64,000 nucleotides of DNA from Grifola frondosa (taxonomy: Eukaryota; Basidiomycota; Agaricomycetes; Polyporales; Grifolaceae), in NCBI GenBank assembly GCA_001683735.1, contig LUGG01000025.1, positions 186,001 to 250,000 of the forward strand. Direction: 5' to 3'. Numbering within the stretch: position 1 is the first letter of the stretch; each line of letters begins with the position of its first letter. The position numbers were made by a program, and so were the translations under genes. A model generated the notes under the pieces. It did no database searches. It was given only the letters and a program-made list of their open reading frames with translations, and was not told where the DNA came from. This document shows, one piece after another, positions 39,149-50,706 of this stretch.

Positions 39149-41518
39149 ATGCTCGCAGCCTATCGCTATCTTGCTGCGAAGCGAAAAGCTTCGAAACAAA
39201 ACCATGCGGCCTCTGTCGAGGAAGAAACGAAGGGATCTCATGTAGTAGGGCCGGGAAATGACAACCCATCTCAGCAAAACTCCAATGTACAAGTCACATT
39301 GGCTACTAGACCGACGTCGACGACGAAGCGTTGGAAAATTCTGCTCATGCTAGCATTGGTGATTCCGGTGTTCTTCGAGACACTTGACTATACAGGTAGG
39401 CATATCTTTGTCTTGGGAACTCAGAATGTTTAATATTCTCCCCAAGTTGTTGCTACCGCTCAGGTTCACATTGCTGTAAGTAGTTCAAGGGCGTGGTCTT
39501 CGAGTTATGCTAATCGAATCTCTAAGTCCGTGTTTAATCGACTGGATCTTCAGAGGTATGTACATCGATTCAGACGTGTTTTATGCTGAAGGACTGAACT
39601 TTCGATGCAGCTACATTGGCACCACATATCTTTTGACGTCCACGGTCTTTCTCCCGGTCTTCGCTTCCCTGGCTGATATCTGGGGCCGTCACTGGGCGCT
39701 CCAAGTATCTTTGTTCTTCTTCATGATCGGTAGCGCGATCAGTACAGGGAGCCAAAATATGGCAACTATGTTGGTTGGACGAGGTATTGGAGGAATCGGA
39801 GCAGCCGGATTATTAGCAGTAAGATATTTAGCTGATGTCGACGTACAACCAAGTACTGAGAACCTTTCTCTCAGGTTGTCCGAATCATTTTAGCGGATAC
39901 TAGATCGTTAGATGAAAACAATTGGCAGCAGTCCATGCTTTTCTTTCTATTTACCATTGGATACTGCGTGGGGCCGGTCATTGGTGGGTGCTCTAACCTC
40001 GATCTCCTTTCGCTGGATTTTTGCTATAAAGTAGGTCGTCCTCAATCCTAAGATGTTTCTCAACTAATGTCATTATCAGCCTTCCTTGCTGCGTGGTTGC
40101 AGTGGTGTTGGCATTTTTTATTCTGAAGGTAGAACGAAGGGCGCTCAGCCACGCCATGATCTTCCATCTGTCTCTCCTGAGCACGATCAGGAGACATTCT
40201 TCGATAAACTCTTGCGCATAGACTGGGTCGCCGCTCTTCTCTTCATGGCAGGCGGTATTCTCGTGCTGCTAGCCCTTAACTGGGGCAGCACCTCTGGTTG
40301 GGGTTCCACGAGAGTGATCGTCTGCTTCATCGTTGGCGGCTTTATCTACTTGGTATTCATAGCTTGGGAATATCTTCTTGAACGACAATCAGAGGAGGCT
40401 ATCTTCAAGCTTTCATCTCCTCTATTTCATGCGGAGCCCATGGTCCCGCTAGCATTGTTCAAGTCTCTCGACCTCTGCATCGTCCAATTCGCCATCTTCG
40501 TTTCGGGTATGGTCATGCTTGTCATGTTTTACTTCGTGGCTATCTTCATGACAGTTGTAACTGGTTTATCATCCACGCTGGCCGGTGTACAGCTGATTTA
40601 CTTTGCGCCGGGACTGGTGAGTACGTGCAAAAGAGTGTCATAGATAGATCAGTCACGTTCTGGTCTAGGGAGTCGGATCTCTTATGGGAATCACCATGCT
40701 CAAGTTCCTGAGGCAGGTACGTGTCCTTATCAGTGCCGAATCACACGATTATTTATCTGTTTCAACAGCCAAAATATGCTATCATAGCAGGCGGCGCTCT
40801 CATGACGGTTTCACTTGGGCTGATATCGATGGGTATGGATCATACCAAACAAAGCTGGATCAACGGGTACACAATTTCATTAACTCTATCATCTTAAACA
40901 GATAATGATTATGCTACTGCAGGTTCATGGCCATGTGCGGAGTTGGTGTCGGGCTGGGTATCGGGTCGCTCGTTGTGCATGTCCGTTTTTCTCAACCAGA
41001 GACACGAGTAGCCATCGTATCCGCGCTCTCGCTCTTCGTAAGGCTCCATCCATCTTCAGTTGCTGAACGACAAAACTGACACATGCGGTCCGTAGTTCAG
41101 ATCTCTCGGCGGCACCGTAGGGCTCGCGCAATGCGGAGCCGTCCTCAACGCCAAGGTAAACAGCTACATCACGTCGCTCGTCAACTCGGGCATGCTGGAC
41201 CCCGCAGACGCCGCGTCGCTCGCGACCGGTCTCGCAACCGGGATCACCTCCATTCAGGGCATCAGCGCGCTCCCACCCGAGGTGCAGTCGCTCGTGCGCG
41301 ATGCATTCCGCGATGGCTCACGCTGGAGCTTCATCTCGCTCATCCCGTGGTCCGGTGTGGCGTTTATCGGCACACTATTTTTGTCTAATATCAGGGATAC
41401 CGATCGTGAAGCGCGGGAGCGCCAGGCAGCCCTTCCGCTTTCTGAGCTGCGCAAGAGCGCTGAAGAGATACCGAAGCTCGAATCGGACGGCATTGTCACT
41501 ACTAGGAGGGACTCGTGA
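39149..41518 (+). CDS. MFS drug/metabolite efflux transporter (DHA2-like)
   Basis: Plasma-membrane proton antiporter-type exporter with about 14 TM helices. Cytosolic N-terminus, TM1 KILLMLALVIPVFFETLDYT, motif C-like start VVATAQVHIA, LTSTVFLPVFASLADIWGRH (motif A), LVGRGIGGIGAAGLLA, GYCVGPVIGG, VAALLFMAGGILVLLALNW, LALFKSLDLCIVQFAIFVSG, GALMTVSLGLISMG, FRSLGGTVGLAQCGAVLN. Exons include 39149-39395, 39447-39475, 39527-39555 and 39611 onward. Two frame breaks: near 39987 (before LTSISFRWIFAI) and a one-base loss at 40128-40129 (ILK/GRTKG). It sits beside two terpene cyclases, converging on them, so export of their product is a reasonable guess. Confidence 0.9.
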
Positions 41519-41883
41519 GGTATGCGCGTTCCCCTGCATGCATCTTGCCCAAGCTCTATGCAGTCTCGCACATTACGCTATTCTTCTGGATGGGTTCCTT
41601 GCGCGTCGTAGCGCAGACGTTGTGTCTGAGATCTACGAAAAGACCGCAATTACGTTGCATTCAGACGCGCACTCTGTCCTTGGTTGTTTCGTTTCATTTA
41701 CGGTATACGAAGGTATACGTTGATATTGTAACAGGACTATCGGATCTCTCGATTTTATATGCTGAGATGGCCGCGTTTGCATTTTACTACTGTAATATTC
41801 AATTCACATCACATGTATCAATGCCCCTACTGAATATACAAGAGCGAGGTACGGAACTATCGACGAACTACCTACAGGTGCGA
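41519..41883. other. Intergenic, tail-to-tail
   Basis: Between the stop codons of the MFS transporter and terpene cyclase 1. No recognised feature. Confidence 0.5.
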
Positions 41884-43514
41884 TTACTGGCCCTTCGCCC
41901 CTGTACTATCTTGGGCCCTCAGCTCGTCCAGGGCCTCAATCGCCCTGATGGCCATAGCCGTCGTGTAGCCACGATTGCCAACCTTCATCCCCGAGATGCC
42001 ATACTTCGTGATCCACCCAATCTCCCATCCTCCATCGTCGCACTGCAAGGGGAGCAGCATCCGCATATCTTGCTCGTCCCTAATACCCACACTGGCACAC
42101 GTCAGGATGCGCATCGCGAGTCCGAGGGGATCTGCTGCAGACCCGACAAGCTCCAGTACGCGCTCCCTCAGCAGGTCTTCGAGAAGCCCGTGCAGGTGCG
42201 CGTCGTCGGAGGTACGAAGGAGACGGCCGACGAAGTAAAGGAAGCTCCCGGCGAAGTAGTATCGCGTGCCTTCGTCGAGATACGCACGATTTAGGAGGAC
42301 TTCGTGCACCCAGGCAAGTGCGCCGGGGAGCTCCGTGCCCCGGCCATGGGTATAGAAGAGATGGAGAACATTTGTACAAACAACCGGGCAGAGGCGAGGA
42401 AGATTTGGGTCAAAGTACGTCTAACACACGTGTCAGGACCGACATTGCCGGCACAGATTGAGAGCCACTCACCCACGGGAGGCCGTCATCATTGAGATTA
42501 CTGAGAATTTCTTCCATTAAAGAGTACACGTGTTCTTTCGGAGGCTTTGTCACGAACAATCCAAGACACGTTGTGTCAAGGTCGTTCGGAAGATAGTCAT
42601 TCTGTGTCAGAACTCCTTTCCTTCGATATTCATAGGGTAATTAGCACGTCCCGATCAACGATAGCAAATGCTGTTGTACCTTGAAAATAGTTCCAGTGAC
42701 GAGGAGGCGCTTCAAACGACACAAGACTCCTACACAATGCTGGATCAGGCAGGGAATTCACCTTACTAAAGATATGCGCATACCTGTCACCGGTCATCTC
42801 TAGGAGCATCAGCTGGCCGAAATTCTCCATCAACTTCATGCCATTGTCGATCTCAGAAAGATGATGGCCTGCATTCTGACGGAGATAGTCCCAGCCTCGC
42901 TTGACGGGGTCCCCGACAAGATTCCGAAGTTCGCGACAGACTTTGGGAAGGTCCGTCAGGATGATGCCGTGCATGCCAAACGAACTGCCGTGACCACGTA
43001 GTCGATATCATGGCTCACAAATACAGCATTAAGGCGGTCAACGTTGCTCGAGGCGTCCGCGAAGACATGTCTGAGGAACGAGGGATTCGGCAAACGAGTG
43101 TGCAGTTTGTGGGAGGTGAATATGCCATCAAAAATGGAGCAATCCATATCGCCTTGGTGAAGAAGTCGTAGTCGGGGGCAGAGACATTGAGCGTGCCAAA
43201 GACGCGAATCTTGGTATTGGAGGTCTTGAGCTCGCGAATGAGAGCAACTAGTTCTACGCAAGGCCGCAAGTGATCGCGGACCTCACACCATGCCGTCTCA
43301 ATCAACCCTCCATCTAGAGAACATTGCTCTCCGAGCCGTCGAAAACACTCCTCTTTAGTGGACGTCCCGGATTCGTAAGCGAACCACGTTTTGGAAGCGA
43401 CGCATCCTCGTAGGACTTTACGAGAGACGATGGGAAAGACAAGTCGGATGGCCACGAAAGTAGAACGTCGGAGACGTCGAAGACAATATCAGTGTAACCA
43501 TTCTTCAGGTACAT
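41884..43514 (-). CDS. HAD-fused class II terpene cyclase 1 (drimane-synthase type)
   Basis: Two-part enzyme of the AstC/AncC family: N-terminal HAD-like domain (YTDIVFDVSDVLLSW, IRVFGTLNVSAPDYDFF, NAVFVSHDIDYVVTA), C-terminal cyclase domain. The protonation motif DLDTT (in LPNDLDTTCLGL) is at 42569-42583, and a QW-type motif QCDDGGWEIGW lies near the end. Family members convert farnesyl diphosphate to drimane-type sesquiterpenes. HAD motif I reads D-V-S-D, so the second Asp of DxD is not in place. Three one-base losses: 43435-43437, about 43151 and about 42985. Intron after NDDGLPW is GT-AG. The upstream in-frame MNFRYALAM adds nine residues and is less likely. Tandem with cyclase 2. Confidence 0.87.
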
Positions 43515-44221
43515 AGCGAGAGCGTACCGGAAATTCAATGAAAGCGCAGAAAGTCAATTTATAGCACCACGAACATGACACGATACGGTGACGGTCGCCT
43601 GAGCCTAAATAAAACGAGGTTCGCCGCGGTCGCCGCACAGGATCCGAGAGATTCCATTTGTACCTGATGGAATCGGTTGTAGATAGAACAATGACTGACA
43701 TGAGAGCCACATGGACAGCTATTCGGGAGTCGAATCTGTGCCATAGTAGTGGCTATAGCTAGACTACCCTCTGGTGTTTGCGGGATGTTTGCAGGATCAC
43801 AGAACTCCATCTCCACTGATAGATCAGGAATTTCTGCAGTGAGACGATGAGCATTATGTGATAGGTTGACTGGAGGTCTAAGGATCAACTTATCGATGAC
43901 CGGCTGACCGTCACGAGCGGTAATGTTGACTGTAGACCCATTTGGCAAGTGCTAGTATGCCACTGAGGCACGCGCGCGTACTTTCACGCCCGAAGATCGT
44001 AACACATCCAAAATTCGGATTCGTTGCGGCAATGTGATATGTTCTGCGGACGAGTTGTCAGCCTCCATGATCATCAGAACGCAACAGGTGTATTAAACAA
44101 ATATCTCACGATGCGCTTAGCAAACATGATGGGTGCAAGAATCGTAAGTATGAGGAATATTGAGTGGAGACGATGGCAACGAGACACAAATACGGACGGA
44201 CGTAGTCAGGATATACATTTG
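43515..44221. other. Spacer between the two cyclase genes
   Basis: Contains a minus-strand open frame without an early ATG (43559-43948, for example TVNITARDGQPVIDKLILRP and SVEMEFCDPANIPQTPEGSL). Composition looks coding. It could be an exon of an unrecognised small gene inside the cluster. A piece just upstream (HIAATNPNFGCVTIFG near 44030) may belong to it. Confidence 0.4.
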
Positions 44222-45843
44222 TTAAGTACTTCCATTCGCATTTGCGCCCCTGACTTTCAAGTCATCCAAAGCTTCGATCGCTTTGATAGCCATAGTCGTC
44301 GTGAAGCCCCGGCTACCAACTTTCATCCCCGATATGCCGTACCTGTAAATCCACCCGATCTCCCAACCCCCGTCTTCACACTGCAATGGAAGGAGGTTCC
44401 GCATGTCGAGATCGTCTGAAATTCCCAGACTCGCGCACGTCACGATTCGCATGGCAAGCGCTATGGCGTCACCAGGAGCGCCCATGAGTTCCGTCAGCCG
44501 CTCCCGAAGTAAATCTTCCAGCTGCTCGTGTAGATATGCGTCGTCCGAAGCCGCGAGGAGACGGCCGGTGAAATAAAGGAAGCACTCGGCGAAGTAGTAC
44601 CGCGTGCCCGATAGGTACGCACGGTTGAGCAACATATTGTGCACCCATGCGAGTGCGCCAGGGAGCTGCGAACCCCGACCATGAGTGTAGAACAGGTGAA
44701 GGACATTCACGGAGACGACAGGGTCTAAGCGGGGGAGATTACGATCGAAATACGTCTGTGGATTTACTTCAGTCATTACTGCGTACGGTTCTCAAAAATT
44801 TGCTCACGAAAGGAAGGCCATCGTCACTAAGATACTCCAACATCTCATCCATGAGAGAGTTTACGTGCTCCTTTGGAGGTTTTGTCACGATCAGACCGAG
44901 GGACGTCGTATCTAGGTCATCGGGGAGTCGTTCGTGTGTCAAGATTCCCTTGCCTTGGAATTTCGTTAGTTGTAGTTGCGAAAACGTAAGTACCGATCAA
45001 TGTCTACCTTGAAAGAAATTCCAGTAACGAGGTGGATCTTGAATTGAAACCAGACTCCTGTGAATGCTTCAGCGAATGTCTAATGACAATAATAATAAAA
45101 GCATGCGCACCGATCCTCAGTCGCCTCAAGAATCAAGAGCTGACCGAAATTCTCCATCATCGATACACCCGTGTCCGTCTCAGAGACGAGGTTTCCCGCA
45201 TTCTTACGAAGGTACTCCCAACCTCGCTTTACAGGATCTCCGACGAGATTCAGCAATTCACGGCGGACCTTATTGAAATCCTGCAGGAGGACGCCATGCA
45301 TGCCGAAGGAACGTGCGGTGACCACGTCATCGGCATCATGTCCAACAAATACCGCATTGTAAGAGTCGATACCATGGGCGGCATCTTCAAATATGGTTTT
45401 GAGGAAGAGCGGATGGGGCATCCGAGTGCCTAGCGCCGCGGAGGTGTATACGCCATCGAATGCAGACCAATCGATATCTGCCCTGGCGCGGAAAAAATCG
45501 TAGTCGAGGGCGGAGACATTGAATGTGCCGAAGATACGGATTTTGGGATTCTGGGCCTTAAGCCGTTGAACAAGGGAGACCATCTCCTGGTTGGGCTGCA
45601 GGCGTCCGCGAACCTGGTGCCAGGCATCGTCAACAGCGGCAGGATCGAGTGAAAATTGTTCTCCTAGGAGCTGGAGACACTTCTCCTTGCTGATGCGATT
45701 GCATTCGTACTGGAACCAGCATTGGAGACGAGACAGGATCGCAAGACCTTGCGAGGAATAGGGGTGGTGAGATCACAGGGCCATGATACCAAGACGTCAG
45801 ATATGTCGAAGATAAAGTCTGTGTATCCTCTTTTCAAGAACAT
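44222..45843 (-). CDS. HAD-fused class II terpene cyclase 2 (drimane-synthase type)
   Basis: Paralogue of cyclase 1 in the same orientation. Start MFLKRGYTDFIFDISDVLVS (HAD motif I again D-x-S-D), IRIFGTFNVSALDYDFF, YNAVFVGHDADDVVTARSFG, then ENFGQLLILEATEDR and PPRYWNFFQG. The cyclase motif DLDTT is at 44904-44918 in LPDDLDTTSLGL, followed by LFYTHGRGSQLPGALAWVHN and QCEDGGWEIGW. Exon joins after TEDR, after FFQ and after DDGLPF are GT-AG and in phase. One base is missing at 45722-45723 (expected SK then CWFQYECNRISKEKC). The copies differ clearly in sequence, so the duplication is not recent; different products are possible. Likely cytosolic, using farnesyl diphosphate. Confidence 0.88.
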
Positions 45844-46549
45844 ACTGAAAGGTCGGAGAAGAGTAGTCTTAAGTCTGACGTAGTGTCGTCAACTTGTCTT
45901 ATACGCAGCCTAGAGCTGTTAGGCCATACATCCCAATTAAATTGTGATGGTAGATTTGAGAACTCGTACCACTGATGGCTCCATCGGCGGTATTGCAGAG
46001 CGCCACAACATCACTTACGCTGAAATTTGAAGACCAGCACGGAGATATTGTTTCTGAGTCATGACATATGCAATTCGCGTCGGGATACTCACGCAGTGCG
46101 AACGAAGCCATGAAGGTCCTTTCAAATTCTGCGTATTCGAATTTATTGCAGCTATGGTAGCAATAGCAAATTAAGTTCGAACCTATATATTCGTGAGTCA
46201 AAGTCATGAACTTCGAAATATAGCACGATAGTTACTCACGTTATCTTGATGCAATTGATCGGCAAACTGTAAAAAGAGTAGATAGGAACAACCAGGGGAG
46301 ACACTCAAAATGACAGTTCGTAGACCAAACACCGGCCGGCACCTGAACACATTCCATGTCCACAAATGCTACAAAACGTCCGACTTGATTTTGATTAACA
46401 ACATCTGATTGAGAACTAGGGATACGAAACCCGGGCTTCTCACCAGCAGATACAAGCAGAATGGAACGTACAATATCGGATGTAAGCGGCTACAAATTGT
46501 CCAGATACAATATCCGCGTCGATCCTGTCAAAAGGTATACGTGATCCAT
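45844..46549. other. Spacer with a cysteine-rich open frame
   Basis: Minus-strand frame 45899-46207 contains several cysteines (ICYCYHSCNKFEYAEF, NCICHDSETISPCWSS, VVALCN). No family recognised and no signal peptide visible; it may be an exon of an orphan gene. Otherwise nothing recognised. Confidence 0.35.
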
Positions 46550-47710
46550 TTACACCTTGACATCCTCAAACGGGTTCTTCTCATCTCCAGGTGTGTAGAT
46601 ATCTCCCGTAGGTCCAGTGTAATCGGGAACTTTTTCATCCCGATCATTGAACAACGGCAAGCCTTGACCCTGACTCTGAGGTTGCGCATTGAGATAGCCA
46701 GCATAATATGCAGCCACCGCAGGATCAGCGGGTGCGCTGGCAATATACTGCCATACCATATGAGCTTAGCATTGGACATCACACGAAAACTGAAAGAAAA
46801 CATACAGGCGGGAGCTGCGATCCCGGACGGAACGCCGTAGTGCGAGGAGGAGCAGCGTATGTGATGGTCAGGTTCTAGTAGAGCAATTATTAGTAATGTA
46901 TGAGCCATTTACGATACCACAATTAACATACCAAAGCTGACTTTCCAAGTCCTGGCATCTTTATTCCCCACACAGGGACATCAGCATTGGGCCCACGCAT
47001 TGCGCGATCCTCCTCACTGAACTTCCGCAGCATGGCGTTGACTCTATTTTTACCCTGTCGTAGTCAAGGGAAATTGTCAGCCTTCGGAAACACCTCCGTG
47101 GTGCGCGAATGAGATTGAGAACGCACGACGTGCTTCCAGACTAAGATCGGCAAGAAGCCAACGAGGAGCACAGCAAATAAGACGCCGAAGCTAGCTGCGC
47201 GCGCCTGCCAATACCGATCGGACTCATTGCTGACGAAACGACCGCCGTCCACGAACTCTTCGAACTGTTGGCCCTCGGGAAGAGTGTTCAGCAGAACATA
47301 GTACACGGCGATAGGGACGGCCACCACGGAGCTAGCAAAGCCGATTTCAAATTTAACAGCGACGTACGGGTGGAATATATCCGGGACTTACAGAGCGATA
47401 AAGACGGTCCATATGACCTCAAAGCGCGGTTTCAGATACCGTGAGCCCTTGAGAAGAATTGCGCGCTGCCGAGCCACCCAGACCTCTTTGGTGTACTAAA
47501 GGCGCTTTGGTCTGCGGAGGCCTTGTGATAGGAATCGCATTACTCACATATTGCTGCAGATCGTACGGTACGGTCTCTGAGGGTGCTGAATTTATTGGCA
47601 GACGCTGCGGAGATTCCTTCAGAGGACTGCCCGCTGACTGCATATTGAATACTAACGATTTCCATCGTCTCACGACCTCCATATGTTTGTGCCATGTAGG
47701 GCGCAGCCAT
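46550..47710 (-). CDS. Orphan two-TM membrane protein with C-terminal NPF
   Basis: I do not recognise the family. A splice-consistent model starts MAAPYMAQTYGGRETMEI in a good context (aagATGgc), then RLPINSAPSETVPYDLQQY, YTKEVWVARQRAILLKG, TM1 EVIWTVFIALSVVAVPIAVY, EEFVDGGRFVSNESDRYW, TM2 SFGVLFAVLLVGFLPILVW, a basic helix NRVNAMLRKFSEEDRAMRG, and a Gln/Tyr/Pro-rich tail ending GDEKNPFEDVKV. All six exons join in frame at GT-AG sites, with no indel, about 250 residues. The NPF near the end could bind EH-domain endocytic proteins, which is inference only. It lies just beyond the terpene cluster, probably unrelated to it. Confidence 0.7.
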
Positions 47711-48045
47711 CTTGTTTTTGAAATGAACAGAAAGCGTAGAGATGTGTTAACGAAGTTGGACAGTCGAGCCGGCCGACCAGAAGAAAGAGAAAGTAGAATC
47801 CTGCCTGAGGTCGAGAGCGAAGAGAGCGAGTAAAGAGCGGTTGGAGGATGAGGTGCGCAGCATCGCAAATGGTGGATGTAGTTCACCGTTGTGAGGTAGA
47901 TACGATCGGTGATCGGGCTGCCGCAGCGACACTATTGTTAGGCTGCGCGGGAACTTTGCACCGCCAGGTTGCAGACAAGACATGACTGCGCTCATCACGA
48001 CGACCGATGTCAAGCAGATCATCATTTGGCACGATACAATTAGGA
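47711..48045. other. Intergenic
   Basis: Promoter of the orphan TM gene and 3' end of RMT2. No recognised element. Confidence 0.5.
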
Positions 48046-49534
48046 TCATATCCCCCTCATCCTGCCTACTGGGAGACGGTAAAATCGCATAGCAAAGTAC
48101 TCTCTCGTCTTTCCCCAACGATTTTCCTCTCCCGCCAATACGTCTACATCACTCCATTCAATATCAATGCCAACATCAGCCAGGTGCAAATCCGAGACAT
48201 GAGTGTACACGTCGTAAAATAGGGCATCTATACAGCAGAGCATGAGATACTGGTCCGCGCAAAATCATAAATTGATGAACATACTCGTAGCACCAAGACC
48301 ATTAAAGAATCCAAAGCGAGATTCTGGACCTGCAAGCAGATCAGGTACATGTTCGAAGAAACGATGCAGCTCTATGATATCATTTTCGTTATTGAGATCG
48401 AGCACAAAACAGTGCAGGATTGATTCGTACCTTTGTAGTCCTCTGAGAACGTATCGGTATAAACGACATCGAACCCTCCGACGCCTAGAAGCTCCTCGCT
48501 CTCTATAAAGTCTTGCCACTTTCCCTGGAGTATTCTGACCCCTGGTTTCTCAAACCAGCCTTGATGTCGCATGTGCTGTAGCACGTCAGGGTGAGGTTCA
48601 ATAATTACGTGTAGCGATGGCGGGGTAAAGAGTGTCTGGAACAGAGAGTCGATCTGTGCGATGGATTAATCTAAAACATCATTCACAGAGAAAATAACAT
48701 TACAATTCCAAGGCCAAATCCAATATTCAGGACTTTGAGGCCATCCTTGATATTTTCGTGGTCATCGCACAGCTTATGCACCGTCTCTTGCACTTGGCAC
48801 TATCTCACTCGGGTTATATTCTCTGCATAGAACATAATCATGCACTCACTTATACCACGCTCCCATCCCATCATCACCCCGATCTCTTCTTCGCCATCGA
48901 CTTTCACTAGACAGATATCCTGCCCGTGCTCATCCGTCGTGTAATGCAAACGCGATGATAGGAATGCTTCAGTCGAACCAGCAGGAGTCGTATCCGTAGC
49001 TTTGAACACAAGGTTCAAAGGCGAGTCCGCAGGAGGAAAACGCGACGACAGCAAAGTAAGAAGGATCTCTAAAGCAGAGCGATTATTCTCATGTTCAAAG
49101 CAGTACAAGCTCCGAGCGACAAACCTGAACGGATGCCAGCATCTCTAATGATGTTATAGCAGGCTTCGTTGTTGAATGACAATGCAATGTCCCCAGCGGT
49201 GTTGTGCAAATTATCAACTGCACAAGCACAGACGCGGTAAGCAGTCGTCGCAGTACACCAGTGCGATGATTTACTCACCAGCATTCCACACTGCACCTTC
49301 ATCAATCAGGAGTCTGATGAGCTGCTCGCTCTCCACATATGCAGCAGCGTGCAGTGGAGACGTGCCCTCGTCGTCTTGGTACCACAGAGGCGCACCGGCC
49401 GCAATCTGACCTTTGATTTCCGCTAGGGGGGCTCTCCCAAGGATAGCATCAACGAGGGCCTGTCCAAGACTGACAACTACATCAACATCAATGTCCTGCG
49501 AGTCGGCGGCATCGTCATCCAAATGGGCTACCAT
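48046..49534 (-). CDS. RMT2: Protein arginine N-methyltransferase 2 (RMT2)
   Basis: SAM-dependent enzyme that methylates the delta nitrogen of an arginine in ribosomal protein Rpl12. N-terminal ankyrin-like repeats: GTSPLHAAAYVESEQLIRLL, then NTAGDIALSFNNEACYNIIR. The methyltransferase core: VMMGWERGIMQETVHKLC, SAM-binding VLNIGFGLGIID, VIIEPHPDVLQHM, GKWQDFI, FDVVYTDTFSEDY, FFNGLGATNALFYDVY, and VDVLAGEENRWG up to the stop. About seven exons, all GT-AG and in phase, with no indel. The acceptor before QETVHK is CCAAG. Complete, with length typical of the family. Confidence 0.94.
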
Positions 49535-50706
49535 TTAAGCGTGAGGAGTAATAGTGGTGCTGCGTCACGCCGTCCGGCGTCAACGTCTGCAGCGAAAATC
49601 GCAATGTGAGCACGTGATCCAAACTTCGATCATGATCGCAGTCATCTAGTGGCTGAAGCCACATCTTTTCGAGCATTGAGTAGGAAAGGGCAAATATTTG
49701 TTTAAGAATCAACGAGCATTAAATAAGCATAGTTATATCGATGAAGGCGTTCTGATCCTGGGTCTGACTCGTTTGAAATTACTTTTGATCGAATACATAT
49801 TCTCATTGCCACACAAACAGTCTCTTAGTATTTGCACCTAAAAGGGTGCTCCGTCCGATTCCAGCGCCCTTCTGCACATTGTGACCCACAGGCAGGCTTT
49901 GCAAGCCTAACGGACGTGTGCATTGGTGATTGTATCTGTGTTTGAATTCCTGGCATGCGAGAAGCGAGAAGATTGTTGGGTGCTCGCATAGACATGTCTT
50001 ATGAAGAGCACTGCCGTTCAAATCAACCTGCAACGGTTTTGAGTCTTCATGGTCAATGAAGCAGTGAAAAAAGCGTTGCCCATGGAGATATTCTAGAAAT
50101 TCGGCCCCTGTGATTCGCGATGCTCGCATCGAGCACGCTGTTTCCTGCCGAGCAATGCTTGTTCTCCTGACCGGGGCACGGAATCTCGCTCGCAGTGGCT
50201 CCAGCGCGGTCCAGCGCGCTGCTGTGATGCTTGCGAGATAACTACCCCGCCGGGGGGAAGTCGAGCATGACAAAACGAAAAGAAGGCGCCAGCCAGTGAC
50301 AGCGAAGACGGAAGAATGAGGATGCAGATCAATTAATATTGTCGGCTTACGAGCAGTCGGGCGTAGCAAGATGAATCGCGCAAAACAATCAGGCGTGCAT
50401 CATTGCATCCATCAGCTACCGGCCATATCGACACATGGCGGCGTCAAGGTCTGCATCGACAAGACGCACAATCGACGAGCTGGAGAGAATATTGACGCGT
50501 GAGTCAGCGCCCAAGTAGCATATTGATACGTCCAACGCACCAGTAAATGCTCATGTAAGACAACATTTCCTACCTTCACTTCCTAGCGACGTCATCACAT
50601 GATGGGAGTTCAACGATCAGCGAGCATATACAAGGCAAATCAAGTTAACTGTACTAGTCCATATATATATACTCAGTTCATCCCCCATCTCTCTCGTGGC
50701 ACTTGA
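49535..50706. other. Divergent intergenic region, 1.2 kb
   Basis: Between RMT2 and the mitochondrial helical protein. The 188-codon open frame at 49803-50369 (minus) shows no family features and I do not call it. A TATATATATA run lies about 40 bp before the start codon at 50707. Confidence 0.45.

Noticed and set aside
49803..50369. 188-codon minus-strand open frame between RMT2 and the mitochondrial protein
   Set aside because: No recognisable domain, poor composition, and it sits in a divergent promoter region.
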